DNA from: Protaetiibacter mangrovi
GTDB lineage: Bacteria; Actinomycetota; Actinomycetes; Actinomycetales; Microbacteriaceae
Reading direction: 5' to 3'
Assembly (NCBI RefSeq): GCF_024752305.1
Contig: NZ_JANTHX010000007.1
Location: 420-64,419 of the forward strand
DNA: 64,000 bases
Part shown: positions 16,520 to 24,469 of the stretch, piece by piece
Position numbering within the stretch: the stretch's first letter is position 1
Layout: each line of letters opens with the position of its first letter
Notes under the pieces: generated by a model
Databases searched by the model: none
What the model was told of the DNA's origin: nothing
Seen by the model: only the letters and a program-made list of their open reading frames with translations
Translations under genes and position numbers: made by a program

Positions 16520-17182
16520 ATGTCATCCGAGCAGGCCGACGAGGAGACGCTGCACGCCCGCGCCCCGTTCCAGGTGGAGCGGGTGGGTGCGTTCATCGAC
16601 GCGGTCGCCGCGATCGCGATGACGCTGCTGATCCTGCCGCTCATGGAGAGCGTGGGCGAGGTGGCCGGTGCGGGCGAGGACACCCTGCACTGGGTCGGCC
16701 AGCACGACCAGCAGCTGGTGAGCTTCGTCGTGAGCTTCGTGCTCATCGCGATGTTCTGGATGATCCACCACCGGATGTTCCGCGCGGTCGAGGCCGTGAC
16801 GAGCCCGCTCATGTGGATCCTCGTCGGGTGGCTGGCGACGATCGTCTGGCTGCCGGTCGCGACCGCCATCTCGGGCGCGATGGACGCCGACGACCCCTGG
16901 GCGAAAGTCCTGTACGTCGGCAGCATGATCGCCACCTCGCTGTTCTCGCTCGCGATCCGCCTCTACCTGTGGCGGCATCCGGAGCTCCACCACGCGCCGA
17001 GCGGTTCGCTGAACACGGGCGTCGCCGTCGACATCGCGATGGCCGTGCTGTTCGCGATCGCGCTCACGCTCGGGCTGCTGATCCCCCGCGTCGGCTACTA
17101 CGCGATGTTCGTGATGCTGCTGACCCCGCTCGCCCAGCGTCTCGTGCTGCGGGTGATGGGGCGGGCGCGCGCCTCGAGGTAG
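16520..17182 (+). CDS. TMEM175-family (DUF1211) potassium channel-like membrane protein
   Basis: 220 aa with six hydrophobic segments, the size of bacterial TMEM175 proteins. The signature in TM1 is RVGAFIDAVAAIAMTLLIL; the family motif is RxxxFSD, and here Ser is Ile. FWMIHHRMFRAVE follows TM3. Family role: K+-conducting channel in the cytoplasmic membrane. The ATG at 16520 was chosen because CATGCT ends 7 nt upstream; an ATG at 16508 in the same frame would overlap that box. It stands alone after the MFS gene. Confidence 0.8.
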   Translation: MSSEQADEETLHARAPFQVERVGAFIDAVAAIAMTLLILPLMESVGEVAGAGEDTLHWVGQHDQQLVSFVVSFVLIAMFWMIHHRMFRAVEAVTSPLMWILVGWLATIVWLPVATAISGAMDADDPWAKVLYVGSMIATSLFSLAIRLYLWRHPELHHAPSGSLNTGVAVDIAMAVLFAIALTLGLLIPRVGYYAMFVMLLTPLAQRLVLRVMGRARASR

Positions 17183-17240
17183 GCGGGGCGCACGGTCGCG
17201 CCCCTGTACCGCGGCGGACCCCGGGACTAGCGTGACCGGC

Positions 17241-18740
17241 ATGGACGACGACGTCGCGAAGCGGGGTTCCACGTCGGACGAGCGGGACGACGGCCCGCAC
17301 GGGAGCCGCGACACGCGCTTCTTCGGGCAGCCGTGGGAGCTCGTGCACATCTTCGGGGTGGAGATGTGGGAGCGCTTCAGCTTCTACGGCATGCAGGGCA
17401 TCCTGCTCATCTACATGTACTACTCGGTCGCCGACGGCGGGCTCGGGATCGACCAGACCGTCGCGGCCGGCATCGTCGGCGCCTACGGCGGCACCGTCTA
17501 CCTGTGCACGATCGTGGGCGCTTGGCTGGCCGACCGCCTGTTCGGCTCCGAGCGCGTGCTGTTCGTCAGTGCGATCGTCATCATGTCGGGGCACGTCGCC
17601 CTCGCCCTGCTGCCCGGCGTGTCGGGGCTCGGCGTGGGTCTCGTGCTGGTGGCGGTGGGTTCGGGCGGCCTGAAGGCCAACGCGACCGCGGTCGTCGGCA
17701 CGCTCTACGCACCCGGCGACCCGCGGCGCGACGCCGGCTTCTCGCTGTTCTACCTGGGCATCAACCTCGGAGCCTTCCTCGGGCCGCTCGTCACCGGCTT
17801 CCTGCAGAGCGACGTCGGATTCCACTGGGGCTTCGGTGCGGCCGCGATCGGGATGGCGGTCGGGCTCATCCAGTACTCCTTCGGCCGTCGCGCGCTGCCG
17901 CCCGAGTCCCGAGTCGTGGCCAACCCGCTCCCCCGCAACCGCTACGCGCCGATGGCGGGGATCGCGGCGGCCGCCCTGCTGGTGATCGTCGCGCTGGTGC
18001 TGCTGGGCGTGATCCGGGCCGACAACCTCGCCGGCGTGGTGATCGTGATCGTGCTCGGGGCAGCGATCGCCTACTTCGCGCTCATCATCTCGTCGAAGCG
18101 CATCAGCGCCGACGACCGCTCGCGCGTGATCGGCTTCATCCCCCTGTTCGTCGTGAACGTCGGATTCTGGTCGCTGTACCAGCAGCAGTTCACGGTGCTC
18201 ACGATCTACTCCGACCAGCGGCTGAACCGCAGCATCCTCGGATGGGAGATGCCGGTGTCGTGGGTGAACTCGATCAACCCGATCTTCGTGATCATCCTGT
18301 CGGGGGTGTTCGCGGCGATCTGGACGCGGCTCGGCCGGAGGCAGCCGTCGGCCCCGGTCAAGTTCGCGCTCGGGGCGATCGTGATGGGCGGGGCGTTCCT
18401 GCTGTTCCTGCCGTGGGCGAACGGGGCCCCCAACTCCACGCCGCTGCTCGCGGTCGTCGGCATCCTGCTCGTGTTCACGGTGGCGGAGCTCTTCATCTCC
18501 CCGCCCGGCCTGTCGGTGACCACGAAGCTCGCCCCGGCCGCGTTCCACACGCAGATGGTGGCGCTGTACTTCCTGTCGGTGTCGCTCGGCACCTCGATCG
18601 CCGGGTGGCTGGCCGGCTTCTACGACCCGAGCGACGAGGTGCCGTACTTCCTGGTGCTCGGCCTCATCGCCGTGGCGCTCGGCGTCGCACTCTGGCTCGC
18701 CTCGCGGCCGGTGCTCGCGCTCATGCGCGGGGTGCGGTGA
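17241..18740 (+). CDS. POT/PTR family proton-coupled oligopeptide transporter
   Basis: 499 aa, about 14 membrane segments. The PTR2 signature ExxERFxxY appears as EMWERFSFYGMQ at about residues 43-53, after FFGQPWELVHIFG. Family role: H+-driven uptake of di- and tripeptides across the cytoplasmic membrane. The ATG at 17241 has TAGCGT (17228-17233) ending 7 nt upstream, suggesting a leaderless mRNA; the in-frame GTG at 17232 overlaps this box and is rejected as start. Monocistronic. Confidence 0.92.
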   Translation: MDDDVAKRGSTSDERDDGPHGSRDTRFFGQPWELVHIFGVEMWERFSFYGMQGILLIYMYYSVADGGLGIDQTVAAGIVGAYGGTVYLCTIVGAWLADRLFGSERVLFVSAIVIMSGHVALALLPGVSGLGVGLVLVAVGSGGLKANATAVVGTLYAPGDPRRDAGFSLFYLGINLGAFLGPLVTGFLQSDVGFHWGFGAAAIGMAVGLIQYSFGRRALPPESRVVANPLPRNRYAPMAGIAAAALLVIVALVLLGVIRADNLAGVVIVIVLGAAIAYFALIISSKRISADDRSRVIGFIPLFVVNVGFWSLYQQQFTVLTIYSDQRLNRSILGWEMPVSWVNSINPIFVIILSGVFAAIWTRLGRRQPSAPVKFALGAIVMGGAFLLFLPWANGAPNSTPLLAVVGILLVFTVAELFISPPGLSVTTKLAPAAFHTQMVALYFLSVSLGTSIAGWLAGFYDPSDEVPYFLVLGLIAVALGVALWLASRPVLALMRGVR

Positions 18741-18766
18741 GGCGCCACCGGACTCGACACCACGGG

Positions 18767-19002
18767 TCAGAAGGTCCCGACGGGCCCGTCGCCCCAGAGG
18801 AACGAGAACGCGCTCAGGTCGGGCACCCAGCGGGAGACGGCGACCTGGATCGCGGCGTACATGATCCCCGGAACCCAGGCGAACCGAGCGCGTGGCTGCC
18901 CCCGGATGCGAGGACGGATCTCAGCACGACCTGGGCGACGAGGAAGTACGCGGCCGATGTCGGCAGGTAGAGGGTGCACCACACCACGAGCCCGACGCGC
19001 AT
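18767..19002 (-). pseudogene. small membrane-protein gene with a single-base frameshift
   Basis: Reading leftward from the ATG at 19002, frame 1 gives a hydrophobic MRVGLVVWCTLYLPTSAAYF and continues to about LASGG. Beyond a run of five G on the minus strand (near 18907-18911), sensible sequence moves to another frame: WVPGIMYAAIQVAVSRW ... FLWGDGPVGTF, then TGA. One extra G would give a single ORF of about 78 aa with two hydrophobic stretches. Either a true 1-base deletion in a homopolymer or a sequencing error. Family not recognised. It begins 25 bp downstream of tRNA-Gln. Confidence 0.4.
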
Positions 19003-19027
19003 CGGGGTGCCGGCGGAACGCTCCCGG

Positions 19028-19099
19028 CTCCGCCGCCAGGATTCGAACCTGGACTGTACGGCTCCAAAGGCCGACGTGCTGCCGTTACACCACAGCGGA
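19028..19099 (-). tRNA. tRNA-Gln (anticodon UUG)
   Basis: 72-nt cloverleaf on the minus strand. The acceptor stem TCCGCTG pairs with CGGCGGA (one G-U), discriminator G, CCA not encoded. The anticodon arm is CGGC-CTTTGGA-GCCG with TTG at positions 34-36. The T arm is CCAGG-TTCGAAT-CCTGG. It stands between the nucleoside hydrolase gene and the frameshifted small gene. Confidence 0.95.
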
Positions 19100-19130
19100 T
19101 CGCGCCGGAGCGCCCGTCAAGTCTGCCAGG

Positions 19131-20081
19131 TCAGCGCACCGCGACCGTGCCGAGGAACAGCTCCACCATCCGCTCGGCGTCCACCTCGAGCGCCACGTCG
19201 ACCTCCACCCAACCGGGCGCCGTGCCGTGGAACGCGTCCTCACCGGGGTGCGCGCGGCGGTCGACCACGGTCTGCCCGCGCGCGTGCCCGCCGAGCTCGA
19301 CCCGCACCGGCAGGCGCTCCACGCGCAGCAGCTCGGGCGCGACGATGCCGCACACCGCGCCGGCGTCGCCGATCCAGCCGAGGTGCGGCAGCTCGCCGTC
19401 GGGCGTGCGGATGCGGGTGCCGAGCAGCCGGCCGACCGCGGCGGTGCGCGCATCCGTGGAGGCCGCCAGTCGCGCCGCGACGTGCTCCGCCACCGAGACC
19501 CGCTCGAACACGTCGAGGCCGTACATGGCGAGCGGCACCCCCGCCCCGAGCACCACGGACGCCGCCTCCGGGTCGTGCCACACGTTGAACTCGGCGACGG
19601 CGGTCGCGTTGCCGCCCGACGCCGACCCGCCCATGAACACGATGCGGGCGAGGTTGTCGGCCACCTCCGGATGCGTGCGCAGCAGCAGGGCGAGGTTGGT
19701 CTGCGGCGCGAGGGCCACGAGGGTCACCGGCACGGGGTGCTCCAGGATCACCCGCCGCAGCAGCTCGATCGCGCGGTCGGGCTCGGCGGCCCGGGTCGCG
19801 GGCGGCAGCACGAGGCCGCCCAGTCCGTCGGCACCGTGCACATGTCCGGCATCCCGGGCCGGTTCGATGAGGGGCCTGACGGCCCCCGCCGCCACGGGCA
19901 CGTGATCCGCGCCCGCGAGCGCGAGCACCCGCAGCGTGTTGTCGACCACCCGTTCGAGACCGGCGTTGCCGGCCACGCAGCTCACGCCGAGCAGCTCGAG
20001 CTCCGGGTGCGCGGCGGCGAACAGCAGGGCGAGGGCGTCGTCGACGCCGGTGTCGACGTCGAGCACGATCGGGGTGGGCAT
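19131..20081 (-). CDS. inosine-uridine-type nucleoside N-ribohydrolase family protein
   Basis: 316 aa. The Ca2+/ribose site DxDxxxDD is intact as VLDVDTGVDDALALLFA at residues about 6-22. FNVWHDPEAAS matches the conserved mid-region. Near residue 240, where the family has HDPLAV with the leaving-group His, this protein reads IGDAGAVCGI: the Asp ligand remains but His is Gly. Family role: hydrolysis of ribonucleosides to base and ribose. The changed residue suggests altered base preference or mechanism. ATG with a G-rich site just upstream. Divergent from marR. Confidence 0.85.
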   Translation of the reverse strand: MPTPIVLDVDTGVDDALALLFAAAHPELELLGVSCVAGNAGLERVVDNTLRVLALAGADHVPVAAGAVRPLIEPARDAGHVHGADGLGGLVLPPATRAAEPDRAIELLRRVILEHPVPVTLVALAPQTNLALLLRTHPEVADNLARIVFMGGSASGGNATAVAEFNVWHDPEAASVVLGAGVPLAMYGLDVFERVSVAEHVAARLAASTDARTAAVGRLLGTRIRTPDGELPHLGWIGDAGAVCGIVAPELLRVERLPVRVELGGHARGQTVVDRRAHPGEDAFHGTAPGWVEVDVALEVDAERMVELFLGTVAVR

Positions 20082-20092
20082 GCCCCCATCCT

Positions 20093-20160
20093 GCCGGTGG
20101 ACATCATTCCGCGCCGTCGGACACCGGCGCGCGGGTATCCAACGAGCCCGAGACATGTCT
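20093..20160 (+). repeat. AGACATGTCT-ending palindromic element, degenerate copy
   Basis: It begins CCGGTGGACA and ends GCGGGTATCC then CCCGAGACATGTCT, matching the element at 21435-21488 at both ends, with about 20 extra nt in the middle. It lies between the nucleoside hydrolase and marR starts. Its AGACATGTCT palindrome ends 20 bp before the marR ATG, so it could also serve as an operator. Confidence 0.55.
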
Positions 20161-20180
20161 CTGTCGACCACAATGGGGGG

Positions 20181-20675
20181 ATGCCCGATAACGACGAGGT
20201 CGACCGGATCGTCGCCGCCTGGGAGCGCGCGCATCCGGAGCTCGACTTCTCGCCGCTGCAGGTGCTGTCGCGCGTCGGACGGCTCGCGAAGCACCTCGAT
20301 CGCGCGCGCCGGGACGCCTTCGCCACCACGGGCCTCGAGCCGTGGGAGTTCGACGTGCTCGCAGCACTCCGCCGCGCGGGCGCGCCCTACCAGTCGAGCC
20401 CGAAGGCGCTGCTGCAGCAGACCCTCGTCTCGAGCGGCACCATGACCAACCGCATCGACCGGCTCGCCGAGCGCGGCCTCGTCGAGCGCCGCACCGACCC
20501 GCACGACGGCCGCGGGGTGCTCGTGGCCATGACGGATGCCGGCCGCGCCGCCGTCGACGGCGCCATGCGCGACCTGGTCGCGCGCGAAGCGCAGCTTCTC
20601 GGCGCGCTGTCCGCATCCGACCAGGAGCGGCTCGCCACGCTGCTGCGCAAGCTCAGCCTCGACTACGACGCCTGA
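20181..20675 (+). CDS. MarR family transcriptional regulator
   Basis: 164 aa winged-helix regulator. N-terminal dimerisation helices (PELDFSPLQVLSRVGRLAKHL), DNA-binding wing helix in LLQQTLVSSGTMTNRIDRLAERGLVERRTDPHDGRGVLVAMTDAG, and a C-terminal helix pair. The ATG is preceded by CACAAT ending 6 nt upstream, suggesting leaderless translation. The aquaporin gene follows in 47 bp and the two probably share regulation. The perfect palindrome AGACATGTCT at 20151-20160 is a candidate operator; it recurs after the aquaporin gene. Confidence 0.88.
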   Translation: MPDNDEVDRIVAAWERAHPELDFSPLQVLSRVGRLAKHLDRARRDAFATTGLEPWEFDVLAALRRAGAPYQSSPKALLQQTLVSSGTMTNRIDRLAERGLVERRTDPHDGRGVLVAMTDAGRAAVDGAMRDLVAREAQLLGALSASDQERLATLLRKLSLDYDA

Positions 20676-20722
20676 GCCGGGGGATACCCTGAGCATGTCC
20701 ACCGCCACGAAAGGATCTGGAC

Positions 20723-21427
20723 ATGGCTGACTCCCCCCTCCCCGCGTCGCTTCTGCGTCGTCTCATCGCCGAGACGTTCGGCACGTACATGCTGGTGTTC
20801 GGCGTCATCGGCGCCGCGCTGTTCTTCGCGCCCGACAACGGCGCACTCCCTGTGGCGCTCGCCGTGGGCCTCGCGGTGCTGACCGCGGCCTACGCGGTCG
20901 GATCCATCTCGGGCGGGCACTTCAACCCCGCCGTCACCCTGGGCGCAGCGACCGCCGGTCGTTCGCGCTGGGTCGACGTGATCCCCTACTGGATCGCGCA
21001 GATCGTCGGCGGTCTGCTCGCGACGCTCACCCTCGGACTCTTCGGCGTGCTGAGCGACAAGAGCCTCGACTTCGGCGGCGCCTCCAACGGATTCGACGCC
21101 CACTCCCCCCTCGGCTTCGGTCTCTGGGCGGTGCTGGTGGCCGAGATCGTGGCGACCATGCTGTTCGTGCTCATCATCCTCGGCGTCACGGCGGCCGGTT
21201 CGACCACCTCGGGCTTCGCCCCGCTGGCGATCGGCCTGTCGCTCACGATGTTCCACCTCGTGATGATCCCGGTCAGCAACGCCTCGCTGAACCCCGCTCG
21301 TTCCATCGCGACGGCGGTGCTCGGCGGGCCGGACGCCCTCGCGCAGCTCTGGGTGTTCCTCGTCGCCCCGCTCGTCGGCGGCCTGATCGCGGGCGCCGTC
21401 TACCGCCCGCTCTTCGGCGGCAAGTAA
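20723..21427 (+). CDS. aquaporin (MIP family channel)
   Basis: 234 aa, six membrane helices and both half-helix motifs: HFNPAVTLG (N68) and NASLNPARS (N190). Aligning to E. coli AqpZ without gaps around both motifs, the aromatic/Arg filter reads V48, H178, A187, R193 where AqpZ has Phe, His, Thr, Arg. The loss of Phe implies a wider pore, so substrates beyond water are possible. ATG with GAAAGGA about 8 nt upstream. It follows marR closely and ends 8 bp before a 22-bp-arm hairpin. Confidence 0.9.
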   Translation: MADSPLPASLLRRLIAETFGTYMLVFGVIGAALFFAPDNGALPVALAVGLAVLTAAYAVGSISGGHFNPAVTLGAATAGRSRWVDVIPYWIAQIVGGLLATLTLGLFGVLSDKSLDFGGASNGFDAHSPLGFGLWAVLVAEIVATMLFVLIILGVTAAGSTTSGFAPLAIGLSLTMFHLVMIPVSNASLNPARSIATAVLGGPDALAQLWVFLVAPLVGGLIAGAVYRPLFGGK

Positions 21428-21434
21428 GACAGCG

Positions 21435-21488
21435 CTCGGGTCCGGTGGACACCCGCGTGCGGGTGTCCACCGGACCCGAGACATGTCT
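21435..21488 (+). repeat. 22-bp perfect inverted repeat plus AGACATGTCT; likely aquaporin terminator
   Basis: Left arm 21435-21456 and right arm 21459-21480 are exact reverse complements with a 2-nt centre. The right arm is followed by ACATGTCT, completing GAGACATGTCT; the left flank AGACAGCG matches the corresponding AGACATGT in 5 of 8 positions, so the symmetry extends further. It starts 8 bp after the aquaporin stop. It is a strong hairpin that could terminate transcription, but the shared sequence with 20093-20160 marks it as a repeat family. Confidence 0.75.
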
Positions 21489-21565
21489 AGGCGCAGATCG
21501 GATGATGAGAGCTTGCTCATCCGGCGCGCCCGGGGCCGCCGGGCGCCGCCTGGGATGATCGGGGC

Positions 21566-23026
21566 ATGGCGACTCGTTGGCGCAGCATCGCGCGCTCGGC
21601 GCGCGTGCGCATCCTCGCCTCGATGCTGCTCGTCGCCGCGATCGGCATGACCGCCGCGGGCGTGACCGCCTACCTCATCCAGCGCGAACGGGTGCTGACC
21701 CAGATCGACGACCGGCTCACGGCATCCGTCGAGGGCCTGCAGTGCATCGCCGACGGGTGCGACGGCCGCCAGGCCCCCACCTCGGTGCTCGGCTTCCTCA
21801 ACGAGGCGATGACCCGCGTGCTGCCCGACCACAACGAGTCGACGCTCGGCATCATCGACGGCGTGCCGCGGCTGCGCCCCTCGAGCGGTATCAGCTTCGC
21901 GATCGACGACGACCCGGACTTCGTGGCGCGCATCCTCGAGGAGGCGGATGCCGAGAAGGTGGTGCGCGGCACCGCGGCCACGAGCTTCGGCACGCTGCGC
22001 TACGCCATCATCCCGGTGACCATCGAGGGCGACCCCGCCGAGGGGCTCTACGTCTCGGCCTACGACCTCGACGCCGCTCTCGACGAGATCACGGAGGCGT
22101 TCCGCACCTACGCCTACGTCGCCGCGATCGCGCTCGTGATCGTCGGGCTGGTCGGCTGGTTCGTCTCGGGCCGCATCCTGCGGCCGCTGCGCCTGCTGCA
22201 GGACACCGCCACCGGCATCGGCGAGGACGACCTGACGACGCGCATCCCGGTGACGGGCACCGACGACGTCTCGGAGCTGTCGCACGCCTTCAACGCGATG
22301 CTCGACCGCCTGCAGCGCTCGTTCGACTCGCAGCGGCGGCTGCTCGACGACGTGAGCCACGAGCTGCGCACCCCGATCACGATCGTGCGGGGGCATCTCG
22401 AGCTGCTCGACGTCGCCGACGCCGGCGAGGTCGACGCGACGCGCGAGCTCGCGATCGACGAGCTCGACCGCATGAACGGGCTCGTCGACGACATCGCCCT
22501 GCTCGCCAAGACCAGCCGCCCCGACTTCCTGCGGCCGCAGCTCGTCGACGTGGCCGAGCTGACCGAGCAGGTGCTCGCGAAGGCGCGCGCCCTGAGCGCC
22601 GACCACGAGTGGCGCAGCGCCGGCATGGCGCACCTCGTCGCCTCGCTCGACCCCGACCGCATCACGCAGGCGTGGCTGCAGCTCGCCGAGAACGCCGCCA
22701 AGTACGCACCCGCGGGCACCGTCATCGAGATCGGCAGCGTCGTCGAGCACGAGGGCGGCGCCGAGCAGCTGGAGCTCTGGGTGCGCGACCACGGCCCCGG
22801 CATCCCCCAGGAGCAGCTCGACTGGATCTTCGACCGCTTCGCCCGCGTCGAGGTCGGACGCGGGGTCGAGGGCTCGGGCCTGGGCCTCTCGATCGTCGCC
22901 GCGATCGCCGCCGCGCACGGGGGCCGCGCCTACGCCCGCAACCCCGGGTCGGGCGCCCGCGTGGCGATCACGATCCCCGTCGACACCCCCGAGGAGGTTC
23001 CGGATGCCGCGCATCCTGGTGGCTGA
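21566..23026 (+). CDS. sensor histidine kinase
   Basis: 486 aa membrane kinase. TM1 at about 15-38, an extracytoplasmic sensor of about 135 residues containing a Cys pair (LQCIADGCDG), TM2 at about 190-212, and HAMP following. The H-box is DVSHELRTP (His about 267), N-box ENAAKYAP, G1 DHGPGIP, F-box FDRFARV and G2 GSGLGLSIV. The signal is unknown. GATGAT ends 6 nt before the ATG, suggesting a leaderless mRNA. It overlaps the response-regulator gene by 23 bp, so the two are coupled and form one two-component system. Confidence 0.94.
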   Translation: MATRWRSIARSARVRILASMLLVAAIGMTAAGVTAYLIQRERVLTQIDDRLTASVEGLQCIADGCDGRQAPTSVLGFLNEAMTRVLPDHNESTLGIIDGVPRLRPSSGISFAIDDDPDFVARILEEADAEKVVRGTAATSFGTLRYAIIPVTIEGDPAEGLYVSAYDLDAALDEITEAFRTYAYVAAIALVIVGLVGWFVSGRILRPLRLLQDTATGIGEDDLTTRIPVTGTDDVSELSHAFNAMLDRLQRSFDSQRRLLDDVSHELRTPITIVRGHLELLDVADAGEVDATRELAIDELDRMNGLVDDIALLAKTSRPDFLRPQLVDVAELTEQVLAKARALSADHEWRSAGMAHLVASLDPDRITQAWLQLAENAAKYAPAGTVIEIGSVVEHEGGAEQLELWVRDHGPGIPQEQLDWIFDRFARVEVGRGVEGSGLGLSIVAAIAAAHGGRAYARNPGSGARVAITIPVDTPEEVPDAAHPGG

Positions 23027-23687
23027 GGACGAGGCGCGCATCTCGTCGTTCATCGAGAAGGGCCTGAAGTCGGCCGGCTACGGCGTGGAGACCGTCGCCG
23101 ACGGCGTCGACGCGCTCGCCCTCGCCCGCAGCGGCGAGTTCGATCTGCTGCTGCTCGACATCGGCCTGCCGGGCATCGACGGCTTCGAGGTGCTGCGCCG
23201 CCTCCGCGAGGGCGCCAACCCTCTGCCGGTCGTGATCCTCACGGCGCGCGACTCGGCGGCCGACACCGTCGCCGGGTTCGAGGGCGGCGCGAACGACTAC
23301 ATCGCGAAGCCGTTCCGCTTCGACGAGCTGCTCGCGCGGGTGCGGGTGCGCCTGCAGGATGCGCGACAGCAGCAGGCGCAGCCCGCGGCGGCGCAGACGC
23401 TCGACTGCGGGCGCGTCAGTCTCGACCTGCGCACGCGCCGCATCACCTCCGAGGCAGGCACCTTCGACCTGTCGGCGCGCGAGTACGCGCTCGCCGAGGA
23501 GTTCATGCGCAACCCGGAGCAGGTGCTGAGCCGCGAACAGCTGCTGAGCCGGGTGTGGGGGCTCGACTTCGATCCGGGGTCGAACGTGGTCGACGTCTAC
23601 GTGCGCTATCTGCGCCGCAAGATCGGCGCCGACCACCTCAAGACGGTGCGCGGAATGGGCTACCGCTTCACCGGCGCGCCGGACTGA
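23004..23687 (+). CDS. OmpR-family response regulator
   Basis: 227 aa. Receiver domain residues 1-118 with acidic pocket AEDE (9-10), phosphoacceptor D52 in LLLLDIGLPG, Thr in ILTARDS and Lys in YIAKPF. DNA-binding winged helix at about 130-225 (REYALAEEFMRNPEQVLSREQLL ... VVDVYVRYLRRKIG ... VRGMGYRF). Partner of the histidine kinase whose gene it overlaps. The neighbouring convergent secreted-protein gene is a plausible target but no operator was identified. Confidence 0.95.
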   Translation: MPRILVAEDEARISSFIEKGLKSAGYGVETVADGVDALALARSGEFDLLLLDIGLPGIDGFEVLRRLREGANPLPVVILTARDSAADTVAGFEGGANDYIAKPFRFDELLARVRVRLQDARQQQAQPAAAQTLDCGRVSLDLRTRRITSEAGTFDLSAREYALAEEFMRNPEQVLSREQLLSRVWGLDFDPGSNVVDVYVRYLRRKIGADHLKTVRGMGYRFTGAPD

Positions 23688-23699
23688 CCGCGGACAGAC

Positions 23700-23732
23700 G
23701 GATGCCGCGGGGCCCTGCACCCCGCGGCATCC
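23700..23732. terminator. bidirectional hairpin terminator
   Basis: Perfect 13-bp arms GGATGCCGCGGGG / CCCCGCGGCATCC around a 7-nt loop, between the convergent response-regulator and secreted-protein genes (61-bp gap). No T-tract. It shares its GGATGCCGC core with the hairpin at 1710-1742. Confidence 0.8.
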
Positions 23733-23748
23733 GGCTCATCGAGCGACG

Positions 23749-24387
23749 TCAGTGGTGGCCGCCACCCCAGCCGCCACCGCCGTGGTGTCCGCCACCCCAG
23801 CTGCCGGAGCGGTCGCCGTCCCGGCTGCCCCAGTCGCCGCCGCGGTCGCCGTCGTGGTTCCAGCCGTCGTGATCCCAGCCGTCGTCGTCCTTGTCGGACC
23901 AGTCCTTACCCGACGAGTCGGGGTCGGAGTCGTCGCCGGCAGCGGCCTCCTCGGCGGCCTTCTGCGCGGCCAGCCATGCCTCACGGTCCGCAACGCGCTT
24001 GACGCGCTCGCCCGCATTGTCGGAGCGGCAGTTCTTGTCGCCGTCGTCCTTGATCACGACCGGGTCGGAGGGGTCGACCTCGTCGACCGCGTCACCCGAT
24101 CCCTGATCGGCCGTGCCTTCGTCGGAGGTCGCGTCGTCGGTCGCGGAGTCGTCGGGCGTCGGGTCGTCGGTGGGCTCGGCGGTCGGCTCGGTCGTGGAGT
24201 CGTCGAGCGTGGTCGACTCGGCGAGCTGCTTCGAGCTCGGGTCGACGGTGCTGACACCGCTCACGTCGAGGGTCTGACCCGCCTGCTCGGCGACGTCGAG
24301 TGCGGATGCGTACCCGACACCTCCGACGAGGGCCGTGACGCCGATGGCGCAGCCCGCGGCGAGTGCGAAGATTCCCGTGCGCTTCAT
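23749..24387 (-). CDS. secreted protein with acidic linker and Gly/His/Asp/Trp-rich tail
   Basis: 212 aa, no named family recognised. MKRTGIFALAAGCAIGVTAL is a signal peptide or anchor. Then comes a Thr/Asp/Glu/Pro-rich stretch (about 50-115), a short segment CRSDNAGERVKRVADREAW, an Ala-rich helix, and from about residue 160 a tail of repeated DG, DHDGW and GGGHH motifs. Such a tail could bind metal ions or wall polymers (inference). The ATG at 24387 has GGGAGG 8 nt upstream; a longer frame upstream lacks a signal. It faces the two-component system across a shared terminator. Confidence 0.8.
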   Translation of the reverse strand: MKRTGIFALAAGCAIGVTALVGGVGYASALDVAEQAGQTLDVSGVSTVDPSSKQLAESTTLDDSTTEPTAEPTDDPTPDDSATDDATSDEGTADQGSGDAVDEVDPSDPVVIKDDGDKNCRSDNAGERVKRVADREAWLAAQKAAEEAAAGDDSDPDSSGKDWSDKDDDGWDHDGWNHDGDRGGDWGSRDGDRSGSWGGGHHGGGGWGGGHH

Positions 24388-24469
24388 GATGGAAGCCTCC
24401 CTTTCATCCCCTTCAGCCTCGCGGGCGGCCATGAGAGGGACGAACGGGTTTCATGAGAGCTCTGTCATC

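Noticed and set aside
19028-19099. tRNA-Gln as a phage or island attachment site
   Set aside because: No integrase gene and no duplicated tRNA 3' end were seen on either side.
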